In this document: piece by piece, positions 18,790 through 29,380 of the stretch
How positions within the stretch are numbered: the first letter of the stretch is position 1
Layout of the letters: each line of letters opens with the position of its first letter
From: Mesotaenium endlicherianum
Taxonomy: Eukaryota > Streptophyta > Zygnematophyceae > Zygnematales > Mesotaeniaceae
Reading direction: 5' to 3'
Assembly (NCBI GenBank): GCA_009602735.1
Contig: WELA01008529.1
Span: 608,931-651,037, forward strand
DNA: 42,107 nt
Made by a program: the position numbers and the translations under genes
The notes under the pieces: model-generated
The model's input: the letters and a program-made list of their open reading frames with translations, nothing else
Database searches by the model: none
What the model was told of the DNA's origin: nothing

Positions 18790-19116
18790 CTGTCCCTTCA
18801 GTAATCATGGGAAGGTGACAGGAGGTCTCGTCTCCATATAAGTTGGAGGGGGATGTGACAGTTAGTGACGGTTGTGACAGGCAGCCCACCTTTAATATTA
18901 AGTTGGAGGGAGTGGTATTCTCTGATTACCATATTACACACTCAACCTGCGCTCACACTCACTTGCTCTCTAACTCAATTATCCCTTATATTCACGCACA
19001 CCAGGTACTCCACACTAGGAACTCTCCCGATCGCGTTCCTCCTCATCAAGGGCACTCAGTAGCGGCAAAATATGATGACTTCACTAACTGCATTGTGTTT
19101 ATAATTGAGCAGGATG
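18790..19116 (+). other. spacer after pol with a first polypurine tract
   Basis: AGTTGGAGGGGGA (18841-18853) is a plausible polypurine tract directly followed by TGTGACAG. This looks like the start of an LTR that is not family A. If TGTGACAG to GAGCA (18854-19111) is an LTR it is only about 258 bp. No coding sequence is seen. A similar tract, AAGTTGGAGGGA, stands before the real 3' LTR at 21815. Confidence 0.4.
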
Positions 19117-20059
19117 TGTAACGATCCGAGCTATTTTAGGCGTATTTGGGACGTTTAACCAATTACCTAAAGTACGTTATACTATTTATCATATTATTTG
19201 ATAAATGATTGCATCATATTCAATTATTCGCCACACGTGTGTGCCAATTAATTCCTGGTCGATTGGCCAAACGACCGAGATACTATTGCAAAAAGCGTCG
19301 TAACGTAACTCGACTACTTTGCAAAAGTACGACATAATTATTCATAAAGTTACTTTGATTAATCATGAGATGATAACTTATTTAATCATTGATTGATTAA
19401 GTTGTTTTGATTGTCATTATTTCGACAATGCACAATCACAGATTTCTAATTTACGACCAGTCGTTAATAGAACAAACCGTCGTATCAAGATACGAACAAA
19501 CCGTCGTAAAGACAAACGAAACGAAACATGCAAAGTCGCTTTGCATCGACGCGGATTCGAACCCGCGACTTGTCGTTTGAAACGTTCACACCTAAACCAA
19601 TTGGCCAAGTAGTTATTCGTAACTCCTGGTTCATGACGTAATCATTTGAACGCGACTCCGCGAACAGTCGCGACTTTTTCGAAAAGTCGCGAGAACGCGA
19701 AAACGCCCTGTTGGCGCGAACCGGTTTTCTGAAAACCATTGAAAAGTCTCCAAACCGCCAAACGGCGCGTTTCGAGCATTCGGCCGAATGGGACACGTCC
19801 CTTCGACCGTTTTCGTTGAACATGAACCAGTGCCCTACGTGGTGACTCGAAGCACTCCAGTGCCTCATGTTGTGCAGGTATAAATACCTGTAGAGTCATT
19901 GTGAGTGCAACTCTCACAAGCACACATTCTACGTTAGTTTACATTTTCGCTCTTTCGAGTATTCGTCGATTTGCACAATTATACAGATTTTCCTTCCACT
20001 TGAATTAATTATTCCTTGAATACCGAGGAAAGATCCTCTCGAAAAGCAATAACGTAACA
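19117..20059 (+). mobile_element. solo LTR, family D
   Basis: 943 bp from TGTAACGATCC to AACGTAACA, flanked by a perfect 5-bp duplication GGATG (19112-19116 and 20060-20064). A TATA box (TATAAATA, about 19878) stands about 180 bp before its end, as in an LTR promoter. No ORF. The duplication contains the ATG of the following ORF. Confidence 0.82.
19546..19612 (-). ncRNA. tRNA-like segment with A and B boxes inside LTR D
   Basis: The minus strand has TGGCCAATTGG (A-box-like), and about 35 nt later GGTTCGAATCC, a perfect B box within a CGCGG...CCGCG stem. The acceptor and anticodon stems do not form, so this is not a functional tRNA. It may be a tRNA-derived relic or an internal Pol III-like promoter. 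Confidence 0.45.
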
Positions 20060-20061
20060 GG

Positions 20062-21591
20062 ATGACTCAAAAGTCGGAACTCAAGAGGAAGAGAACGGCG
20101 GAAGAGGCACATGCAGAATACTTGCAATTCCGTGGAGACATCAAATCACCCTCCACCTCCGCTCGGGAATCACAATGACTCCAACAACAGCGGGAGGCAC
20201 AGAAGAAGAAGGAGGAGGAGGAACAGGCCAGACTGAGGCAGGAAGAACTGGACAAAAAAGCTGCAGAGGGGGCCAAGAAAGCAGAGGAGGAGAGGCAAGC
20301 TGAGGAGAAGCGGAAGCAGCAGGCTGAAGAAGAGGAACAGAGGAGAATCAGCAGCTACCGCTACACAGTGCTGGGCAAGGGCTTTGATCTATTGGAGGAG
20401 GCCTTCAAGTATGCCCAGAGAAGTCGGAGTGAGTCGCAGAAGGAAATCCTCCAGAGGGAAGGGGAGACATCCGAAAACTTTGACAAGTATATAGAGGTCA
20501 GCACGGGGCTCCTCCTCTACCATGATTACGCCAGGATGGTAGGATATACGGTCAGAGTGGCCAAAGCAATGGCCCAGGTGAACGAAGCAGGGGCTGTCTC
20601 GATTCCTGGTATCTGGGGGGAAGATAGGGTCATCAGGATGATCCCCATGGACGCGGACAGCTTCAAGGACTCAACACCCCATAACAGGTTCAAGGCCATG
20701 TATAAAGAGGTGGAGAGAAGGAGCTGGGAATTCTTGGCCAGGGAAACCAGTCAGCTGGACTTTGCAGGGCACTGGTACCCTTGTACTCTTAAAAGGACAG
20801 ACCCTGCCTTCTTCCAAAAGCCCACCGATTGGCGGTGGATGACCATCAACATGAGGGACCAGCAGAATGACAGGGCGACGGATGAGGATTTCCTGACAGA
20901 CCTAAAGGGGAACATAGTATTGCCCCCTCACATTGCGGCTTGGGACCCAAGATTGGATGGAGTCAGAGACTGCATGAGCCAAGAGATGCAGGGGGACAGA
21001 AGCAGGGCCCGAGAGTCATTCTCCAAAGGGAAGCACGCTTATGCCAAATGGGCAAGTAAGCAGGGGGAAAAGGACCTCTATGCGGTCCGGACTCAGCAGC
21101 CCCCACCAGCACCCAAAAGGGGAAGGTCAGTAGGATATTCTTTTTCTCGGGAAGAGCTGGAGCAGCTGACAGAAGAGACCCCAGAAGTCTCAGAGGAACC
21201 CGGGGACGGAGAGGAGGAGGAGTCAGAGGAAGACGAGGAGGAAGGCGAGGAGGAGGACACTAGCCCCGCCGTGATCCTGACGCCTGCCACATCCCCTGTA
21301 AGGGAGAAGACGGGGTTGGCCCTGCAGCAACTCGCTGAAGAGGAGGATATCACTTGGCTGGGAACTGCCAGAGGACAGAGCCCATCTCCAGGCAAGGAGA
21401 CCCAGTCAGACAGGGCAGACAGGAGGGCTGCTCGGGAGATAGCCAGAGGCCTGCCAGCATCTCCCTCGCAGAGAGGGCATGTACCCTTGGCTCATGTCAT
21501 GCAACATCCTTTTGGGATGCCGATATACGTACCTGTCAGTTTGAGGGCTGCCCAGGAGAAGGCTGCCTCCCTTCAGTTTCAGATTGTGTAG
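20062..21591 (+). pseudogene. extra ORF downstream of pol, unknown, one TGA
   Basis: Not recognised. From the ATG at 20062 (MTQKSELKRKRTAEEAHAEY) one frame runs to TAG 21589-21591, about 509 codons, broken only by TGA 20176-20178. The N-terminal third is a Glu/Lys/Gln-rich coiled coil. The middle is a folded-looking domain (GKGFDLLEEAFKYAQRSRSE, LLLYHDYARMVGYTVRVAKA, HWYPCTLKRTDPAF). The C-terminal third is low-complexity acidic (EEEESEEDEEEGEEEDTS) and Pro/Ser-rich. It occupies the position of an env-like or accessory ORF between integrase and 3' LTR. It could be an accessory gene, a gag-like gene of another element, or a captured host gene. No zinc knuckle, signal peptide or membrane span is apparent. 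Codon use looks more GC-rich than in the flanking LTRs. Confidence 0.6.
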
Positions 21592-21814
21592 GAGGAAACA
21601 ACCCAGTTACTGCGTTCTCCGTCGGGTCCTTACACGGAACCTCCCTCTCTGACAGGCTTCAGAAGACCCCAAGACAGGAGGAGGTCTGGCTCCCCTGAGT
21701 ATAGGGCCTCAGGGACATCTCCCTCCTAATGGCAGTAGATTGGAGACGGAAGGGACAGCACACTGTTATTAGTGTTAGTGTTGTCGAGGCGACAACTTGA
21801 TAAGTTGGAGGGAT
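21592..21814 (+). other. 3' untranslated region and polypurine tract
   Basis: AAGTTGGAGGGA (about 21802-21813) stands one base before the 3' LTR and is the plus-strand primer. A frame of up to 35 more codons after the ORF stop shows no domain. Confidence 0.65.
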
Positions 21815-22259
21815 TGTAATGAATCAGTATATTGGTTGATATAATATTCATTCAAATAGTAAAGTTAAATAAGTTCAGCCTGCTGAACTTTAGTTAATAT
21901 CGAGTCCGCTGGACTTTATTAAATAATCAGTTTAATGACTCAGCTGGAAGCAGCAGGCTGAAGTCAACCTAGGTCAGCTTGCTGACAAATTCTTTGACAG
22001 TCAGCTGACTTCCGTAGTCGGTCGTAGCAAATTGCCTAGATATGCATCTGAGTGTGGTGTGCTAGATGAATGGCCAGATGACATCCTTAGGATGGATGGC
22101 GATTCCGGATGATGGGAGATGGCGGTGGATTTTGTTAACCGAGGTCCTACCAACGTGGTTAACTTCCGGGTAGGCGGTGCCATCGCACTGGCCGTTGAAC
22201 AGTAAAACTCATTCCATGTACATATGCTAGGCATTGCTCTCGAGTTGGGCATTAGGAAA
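21815..22259 (+). repeat. 3' LTR of the family-A element, truncated (copy A4)
   Basis: Collinear with 13826-14270 and then lost after GGAAA. The last 270 bp or so, including the TTCATTTCA end, are absent. Confidence 0.9.
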
Positions 22260-23113
22260 TTGCATATCTGCGTCTTATTTTTTCAGATCACTCTAAAATG
22301 ACTAGCCGACAAGTTTTGAGACATATTTCTTCACGCCACTGCGCGGTGTCATTTCTGACACCTCACTTCATCGTTGTGAGTCGTGATAGCAATTTCCAGG
22401 ACGCGTGGATAAGCTTAAGGTGGATAAGCTTAGCCAGATAGATTGGTATCTTCACCAAAGTGTCCTTCTAACTACACCCTCGGAAAGTAAACAATATACG
22501 TTGCTGCACAGTAGAAATACAACAGGAAATATGGCAAAAAAATGCGCGTGGCATCGAAGTGGCCCATTCAAAAAGTGTTCGCCATTTTTCAATGTCGTGA
22601 ACCGCTTGGCAATCATTCAAAGTCACTTGGCACCTGCATATGGACCAAAGATGATCGATAAAAACGTGTTGGCAACATACTGACACTTTCTTTTCATGGC
22701 AGACCGGTTGCTAAGCAATGCCAAGCGAGAAAAGTAATGGAGCATATTTTCTCATCAGTGCCAAATACCTCTTACCTAGGTGGACCGCCCACATTATTGC
22801 CAAGAATTTCCCTCTCAAATTGCCAAACCCGTCGAGAGTACTCGAATCTACTCCGAGTGTGTCATATATCGAAGCAAGTTAACGCAAGCTATCCAAAGGA
22901 CATGTGTGGAGTCTGACGCGACACGTTCATGTGTAATGATGTGGATAGTTGCATACTCGTCGCTATCCTGCCACCCACTTCAAAACCACTCGTCACCAGC
23001 TACAATCCATCAAAGGTTCCAAGTACGAGGCCTATCGACGATTAATTTTTGTAGTTCAACTTTCTGGAGCTCCTTTCACTTTCAGTACGTAAGTCCATGG
23101 CGTCCCACAAGCA
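22260..23113. other. unassigned sequence between two retroelements
   Basis: No recognisable gene. It contains a 13-bp duplication GTGGATAAGCTTA (22405-22417 and 22420-22432). It replaces both the end of the family-A 3' LTR and the 3' end of the family-B element that follows, so it spans a rearrangement junction. Confidence 0.4.
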
Positions 23114-23240
23114 GGCGTAGTCGGATGGAAGCCATAGTTGAGGAAGAATGGGGACTCTTGGGTAGAGGCCTGCGCCGTGTTGTTGTAGGCAAACACTAAG
23201 GGGGTCAAGTACATGTCCCAGTCTTGCTCCAGAGTAGACA

Positions 23241-23950
23241 TGAAATGAATCGACTTACCAAATAGACGATTATTAATTCATAAAGATCTTTATATCAGCA
23301 AGTAATCTTTATGGTATTTGCTGTAAATAGATTAAACAGCAAAGGACAACACACTAGCAGTAGACAACACTTCGCGAGTCAAATGCAAGTAAACTAGCAA
23401 TCAGTACACTCATACATAAGCAAGGTTAGAAGACAGTGCACATCAATGGCTTCTCGTCTTGGATTCAGATCTCTCTCAGTAAGCTGTACAAGAGAGTTGG
23501 CCTCGTTTCCGAATGCCGAACTTGGGAGCAATACCTAGCATATGTACATGGAATGAGTTTACTGTTCAACGGCAAGTGCGATGGCACCGCCTACCCGGGA
23601 GTTAACCACGCTGGCAGGACCGCGGTTAACCAAATCCACCGCCATCTCCCATCATCCCGAATCGCCATCCATCCTAGGGATGTCATCTGGCTATTCATCT
23701 AGCATATCTCACTTAGATGCATATCTAGGCAGTTCGCTGCGACCGAGTACGGAAGTCAGCTGGCTGTTAAAGAATGTGTTAGCGAGCTGACTTAAGCTGA
23801 CTTCAGCCTGCTGCTTCCGGCTGAGTCATTAAACTGGTATTAAACATAAAGTCTAGCAGACTGATTATTAACTAGAGTGCAGCAGGCTGAACTTGATTAA
23901 ATGTTATATTTAAAAGAATATTATATCAATTAATATATTGATTCATTACA
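23241..23950 (-). mobile_element. solo LTR, family A, inserted in family-B integrase (copy A5)
   Basis: 710 bp in reverse orientation, TGAAATGAATC to GATTCATTACA. The perfect target duplication AGACA stands at 23236-23240 and 23951-23955. The integrase reading [14 protein letters not shown] is continuous when it is removed, as in the intact copy. Confidence 0.95.
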
Positions 23951-26712
23951 AGACACATAGGCCTTTGGAGAGGTCTTTAGGGTACAATTCATATGCTCGA
24001 TTTGCCCATCTAATTGCGGGTGGTAGGCAGTGGACATATCCAGCGATGTACCCAAGTTCTTGAAGAGATTTTTCCAAAAATGGCTTGTGAATCTTGGATC
24101 TTTATCCGATACAATTCTTGATGGTAGACCATGGAGTCGGAAGATGTTGTCAAAGATGAGTCTTGCAAGTTGTGGTGCTGTAGTCTTAGTCATCATGGGA
24201 ATAAAATGAGCCGTCTTAGTAAGTCTGTCCACCACCGTGAGTATTGCATTATGGCCTCGAGGTGTCACGGGCAGGTCCACGATAAGGTCCATTGAGATGT
24301 CCGTCCATTGTCTTTCGGGGATTGGTAGTGGTTGGAGGAGTCCTCCCGCCTTTAACGGTGATGGCTTGATTCTTTGGCACGTGGCACAGCTTCAACAGTA
24401 CTCCTTGACTTGCTTAGACATGCCTGGCCAACAATAAGTCCTAGCTAGAACGCTCGTGGTCTTTAGGATTCCAAAGTGTCCTCCAAGAGGGTTGTCGTGT
24501 GCTTCTCGTAGAAGCAAGAGCCGAAGGTCTAAGTCATCAGGAACACATCTCTGGCCCGTATCTTGCCTCACCCAATAATTGCCTTCTTGCTTCTTGTATG
24601 GGTCCAAGGCTGCTTCTCCGTTCTTGTAGTAAGGGTCTCTTTCATAGGCGGCTAAAAATTGAGCTTCCAGATCCGTCTTCAGCGATGTCATCACTGCGTT
24701 TAATTGCGGTCTTGAGAGGGGGTCAGCCGGGTTTGTCTTGCCGAGCTGGTACTGAATCGTGATGGTGTATTGTTGCAAGTATCCACTCCATCTTGCTTGT
24801 CTTCTTGAGAGATACGGCTGCGTCAGGAGGTGCTTCAACGCCTCGTGGTCCAGCACCTTGCGTCCTTCAACGTAGCAGCGCCAAACCTTCAAGGCATGTA
24901 CAATCGCCAATGTCTCTCGCTCCGTGGTTGTATAATTTTGCTCGGCCGGATTTAGCTTCCTTGACTCGTAGACAATGGGATGCAGTCCCTTGCCTTGGTC
25001 TTGAAGCGAGATTGCTCCTATTGCACAGGAAGATGCATTGGTGATGACGTGGAAGGGCCAATCTGGGTTTGGACTTGGGAGTGTGGGCACTGGGGATGTC
25101 GTCAATCTTTGCTTGAGTTGTTGGAATGCTTCCTCCTCTTTCTTGGTCCAAATGTATGGCTTGTCCTTCTTGAGTAGATCTGTGAGGGGGGCTGCTATGT
25201 GCGAGAAGCTCTGGATGAATCTCCTGTACCAATCGGCAAATCTCAAGAATGATTGGAGTTCTTTCTTGGTCGTGGGGGTTGGCCATTCCTCCACCACCGT
25301 GGTCTTCTTGGGGTCCATCTTGATGCCATCAGCAGTCACGTGGAGACCTAGGAACTCCACTTCTTGTTTGGCAAACTCGCACTCTGACTCCTTTGCAAAT
25401 AGCTTGTTTTGCTTCAATACTTCGAGGACTTTTTCAAATGTATGGCCTGCTCTTCAAGGGTCTTGCTGTAGATAAGGATGTCATCGATGAATACCACCAC
25501 AGAGCTGTCCAACATGGGCTGAAATATGGTGTTCATCATAGTCATGAAAGTTGCTGGCGCGTTGGTGAGTCCAAATGGCAGGACCATGAACTCCAAATGT
25601 CCATATCTTGTCCTGAATGCCNCGCCGTTTGCTCTATGTCAGGTTCAGCGATGCGAATCTGGTGGTAGCCGCTTCTCAAGTCCACCTTCGTGAAGTACTT
25701 GGCTCCAACCAGCCGGTCCATGAGCTCATCCATGCGCGGCAGCGGGTATTCTTGATGGTGATCTTGTTGAGGGCGCGATAGTCCACACACATCCTCAAGG
25801 TACCATCTTTCTTCTTGACAAATAGGACCGGGGCTCCAAATGGCAACTTGCTAGGTCGAATGAAGCCATGCTCCAGTAGCTCCTTGACTTGCTTCTTGAC
25901 TTCGTCTAGCTCCGTGTATGACATCTTAAACATAGGCCGAGAGATGGGCTCGCTTCCAGGCTCCAACTCTATCTCGTGGTCTACGAATCTCTTGGGGGGT
26001 AAGCCCTTGGGCAATTTCGGGGAGAACACTTCTTTGTAGTCCTCCAAGACTTCTTGTATCTCCTTGAGAAGGGGGCTGCCTTCTTGACTCTCGATGTCTT
26101 TCTTGATGTCTTTTGGCGTGATCAAGGCCAAAAGAAGCTCGTGTCCCTTTCTCACAATTCTCTTGAGTTGGAGGGCGGACAATAGTATCTCGTGTGCCGG
26201 CTTCTTTATGTCTTGGGTCTGGATATTCTGGATTGCGCGCAAAATACAGATTCTTGAAGTGATATCATTCTTGATCTTGATAGTACCGTCCCTCCAATCA
26301 ACTTGGGGGTTGTGCTTAGTCAACCAAGGCGTCCCTAGGATGACGTTGTACTTGCCCAATTGCATGGGGGAGAACACTACTCTATCCTTAAAGGACTTGA
26401 TAGAGAGTGACAAGGGGTATGTCTTCTTGGAAGGGGTAGTATAGGAAAATCCGTCGGACGTCATAATCTCCTCGTCGTGGTCAAGAGTTTGCATAGTAAT
26501 ACCGTGCTTGGTGGCAAAATCTGCAGCGATGAAGTTGCCTTGAGCTCCGCTATCCACCAAGATGTGGACCTTCTCTCCTCCAAGGTAACCTCTCAAACTC
26601 ATTGGGGCTGGAACGTCGTCTTCAACGGNAACGTTGTCTTCAACGAGGGTCTCCACCTCACTTGGCTTGTTGTCTTCTTGTGAAGTGGGTCTTGGGGTGG
26701 TAGGCTCCTGGC

Positions 26713-27930
26713 CTACCGGCGCTGTCCGTTTTTTGACAACTTTTTGGGGCATGAGAGTGCACGATGGCCCTTTTCCTTGCAATAAAAGCATAGTCCAGCC
26801 GTCATGAGAGCTTCTTTTTCAGCCGGGGAGAGTCTTGCTTTCACTCCTTGCTGGTTTTGCATCATAAGTGTNGCATCATAAGTGTCATTGGAGGGTTTTC
26901 CACTCTTCCGGGCAGTGGCGGGGTCCCTTTTATTAACTCCAATTTCCATGGGTGTGGGTCCAATTCAAATGTGGAAGGTGCTGCGTAAACCCGCGTCGCC
27001 GGTGCCCGTGAAGATGAAGGCACGGAGTGCTTGAAATCTAAGGTATCCACCTTTTGGGCCACTTCAATGATCTTTGAGAAGTCCGTCAAGTTGCATAATT
27101 CCACTTCCTTTGCCACCTTGGGCTTGAGGCCAGACACATAACGATCAATCTTCTCCTCGAGCAACATGTTGGGGATCTCAAGAGTGAGGTCATGAAATCT
27201 GGATGTATATTCTTGAACGGACGTTGTTTGCTTGAGATGGCAAAGCTTTTCTCAAGCAATTTTCTCCGCATTGATGGGCATAAATTGCTTCTGGAGGGCT
27301 TCACAAAACTCCACCCATCTTGCATATGATGGTGGGGGCTCTTGGCCGGGTACGGGATGCGCCACAACTTGATACACAGCCGCTTGATAGTTACGCGACC
27401 ATGATGTTGCTGCTCCTCTGAGCAAGGTAACGGCAAAAGGGACGTAGTCCTCCTCGGGTACTTCAAAGAATGTGAGGTACGTCTCCACTTGGTAGAGCCA
27501 CAGATTCAATTTGGCTCCTCTCCCAAGATTGAAAGTGTCTGGTTTGCCGGGCTTGATGAGTTTCCTTGCTCTTGTAGGCTCTTGTGGAGGCGCTTGAGTC
27601 GGGGCTGGATTTTGAGCGTTGCTCGCAATAGGGGCAACCATTGCAGCCATGGCTTCTCTCGACGCCTGCACGGTTGCTTCATAGGTGGCCAAGCCCACTT
27701 GGTTGTGGACAGTCATTAGGAAGGTTGCCCACTCATTTGCGAGAACTCCCTCTGGTGGGGTCAACTTTGCCATAGCGGCTGCTACGCGATTTGACGGGGC
27801 TCCTCCTTGTGGTGCTTCTTGTTGTTGCAAATTTTCTTGACTGGACTCTCCCACTGGCGCTGGAGGAGGGTCTCTTGAAGATGAAGTGCTTCCTTTGAAA
27901 GCTTTGCTGTTGGTCTTGAGGATCGGCCAT
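26713..27930 (-). pseudogene. gag of the decayed family-B element
   Basis: It starts MADPQDQQQ like the intact gag and then shifts frame within the first 15 codons. The core ([35 protein letters not shown]) is present. TGA 27252-27254 follows NAEKIA, where the intact copy has an Arg codon. Further shifts follow. The zinc knuckle [14 protein letters not shown] remains. An ambiguous base at 26872 lies between two copies of GCATCATAAGTGT. It lacks the tandem N-terminal repeat seen in the intact copy. Confidence 0.9.
26728..26734 (-). promoter_or_regulatory. conserved -1 frameshift heptamer A AAA AAC (decayed copy)
   Basis: Same heptamer, spacing and following GGTAGGC/GCCTACC hairpin as in the intact element at 33752-33758. 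Its retention in a decayed copy shows it is ancestral to the family. Confidence 0.7.
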
Positions 27931-27954
27931 CTTCTTGTGCTACCAAAGTGCCTA

Positions 27955-27966
27955 GCTCCGATACCA
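27955..27966 (-). other. primer-binding site of the decayed family-B element
   Basis: TGGTATCGGAGC on the minus strand, one base inside the 5' LTR. Confidence 0.9.
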
Positions 27967-27967
27967 C

Positions 27968-28470
27968 TGTAGTGAAACAGATAGATAAAGTACTTAGTGA
28001 AAAGTGATACATTATCTATTCAAGACAAGGATCTTTGAACACAAGTGGTAGCTTCTTGAAAGAGAGATGGCTTCTTGATAGTTAATATATTTCTAGAATT
28101 TGGCAAGTACGAGAGTGATTCTGGAATGTCTTTCTATGTTCTAGCTCTTGTTTATATACTTGCTACATAAGTAATACTCTAGGAAGGTGTATGTTGATGT
28201 GTTGGCACCCAACACATCCCAAAACTTGCCACCTCTTTCTAGAATAATGTACACATGTCCTTTTGACCTAAAAATGGCAGATTTGACTATTGCCACATGG
28301 AGTTCTTCTAGTCCTTCCTCTAACTTCGAAAATGCCTTAGAAGGTTCAAAGGACATGAACCAAGTCACTAGAGTATCTATTCACTCTTAACTCCACACAA
28401 TACTACTCCAAATATATTCAAAAGCATTACAATATATGCCAACTAAAACATTATAATTCTAATCACTACA
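27968..28470 (-). repeat. 5' LTR of the decayed family-B element (copy B1)
   Basis: 503 bp, TGTAGTGATTAG-type start and TTTCACTACA end on the minus strand. It contains TATATAAA about mid-LTR. It differs from the LTRs of the intact copy at clearly more positions than those two differ from each other. Confidence 0.93.
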
Positions 28471-28877
28471 GCAGACAAATCTCGTGTACATTATCGTGGC
28501 AGACAAGACTAAATTCCCATTATAGATTGATGCTGGTTGATGACAGAGATGTCTCCCGTCATTTCAAAGGCCCGACATATCTCATGGCTCCCTAATTAAA
28601 GTGGGTACAAATCAGCGTTACTATCCTATTCAACTACACCTAAGTGTCCCCGGGGGTACAACGCGTCCTTACTGTTTGGAAAAAAGAAAACATTTTGTGG
28701 TTTACAGTGCATTTTGGCGAGCTGCTTGCGATCCAATTATTCGATGCTCTAAATTGGATTTGGATGAAGTGGTCAACATAGTCCAAAAATTAATTGTGCT
28801 CAAGAGGTCAATTGCGTTTTTAGGAATCGACACCCATATCCTACCTTACTATTCCCGAGTCATCGGTCGTGCCACAC
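28471..28877. other. sequence between two family-B elements
   Basis: 407 bp of target DNA. A 93-codon plus-strand frame (28601-28882) has no recognised domain and runs into the LTR. This segment was contiguous with 35563 onward before the intact element inserted. Confidence 0.4.
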
Positions 28878-29380
28878 TGTAGTGAAACAGATAGATAAAG
28901 TACTTAGTAAAACAGAATACTTTATCTATTCAAGACAAGGATCTTTGAACACAAGTGGTAGCTTCTTGAAAGAGAGATGGCTTCTTGAAAGTTAATATAT
29001 TTCTGGATTTTGGCAAGTACAAGAGTGATTCTGGAATGTCTTTCTATGTTCTAGCTCTTGTTTATATACTTGCTACATAAGTAATTTCTAGGAAGGTGTA
29101 TGTTGATGTGTTGGCACCCAACACATCCCAAAACTTGCCACCTCTTTCTAGAATAATGTACACATGTCCTTTTGACCTAAAAATGGCACATTTGACTTTT
29201 GCCACATGGAGTTCTTCTAGGTCTTTCCTCTAACTTCGAAAATGCCTTGGAAGGTTCAAAGGACATGAACCAAGTTACTAGAGTACCTATTCACACTTGA
29301 CTCCACACAATACTACTCCAAATATATTTGAAAACATTAAAATATATGCAAACTAATATATAATAACTCAAATCACTACA
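28878..29380 (-). repeat. 3' LTR of the intact family-B element (copy B2)
   Basis: 503 bp, nearly identical to 35055-35557. The minus strand carries TATATAAA, the probable promoter TATA box. Confidence 0.95.

Larger units (their letters stand above)
13826..22259 (+). mobile_element. defective Ty3/Gypsy chromovirus, family A, with extra ORF
   Basis: Order: 5' LTR, primer-binding site, gag, protease, RNase H fragment, integrase, chromodomain, a first polypurine tract, spacer, extra ORF, second polypurine tract, 3' LTR. The reverse transcriptase is deleted, the protease lacks its catalytic Asp, several stops are present and the 3' LTR is truncated at about 22259. It cannot move by itself. No target duplication can be checked because the 3' LTR end is missing. 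Integrase and chromodomain place it among the chromoviruses. Confidence 0.85.
23114..26791 (-). pseudogene. pol of the decayed family-B element
   Basis: Protease with VDSGAQGNF, reverse transcriptase pieces ([15 protein letters not shown], and [10 protein letters not shown] at about 25450), RNase H, HHCC, and integrase up to GFHPTTP are recognisable by comparison with the intact copy. A 4-bp deletion in the codons before YPLPRM (GGGTATTCTT against GGGTATCGATTCTT) shifts the frame. A second disruption lies near 25440. RNase H has lost three codons before DHEALKHL. At 26629 an ambiguous base sits inside a duplicated stretch (VEDNV/VEDDV). The integrase is split by the solo LTR. It cannot encode an enzyme. 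Confidence 0.9.
23114..28470 (-). mobile_element. decayed family-B chromovirus, 3' truncated
   Basis: A second copy of the element at 28878-35557, on the same strand. It has its 5' LTR (27968-28470), primer-binding site, gag and pol. It stops in the integrase after GFHPTTP, so the rest of pol, the chromodomain and the 3' LTR are missing. Frameshifts, small deletions and stops are spread throughout. A family-A solo LTR is inserted at 23241-23950. Three single ambiguous bases (25622, 26629, 26872) mark assembly joins. Confidence 0.92.

Noticed and set aside
19546..19612. Functional tRNA gene
   Set aside because: The A and B boxes are present, but the acceptor and anticodon stems do not pair.
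24237..26683. Plus-strand frames across the family-B pol copies (also 30276-33707)
   Set aside because: They are antisense shadows of gag and pol.
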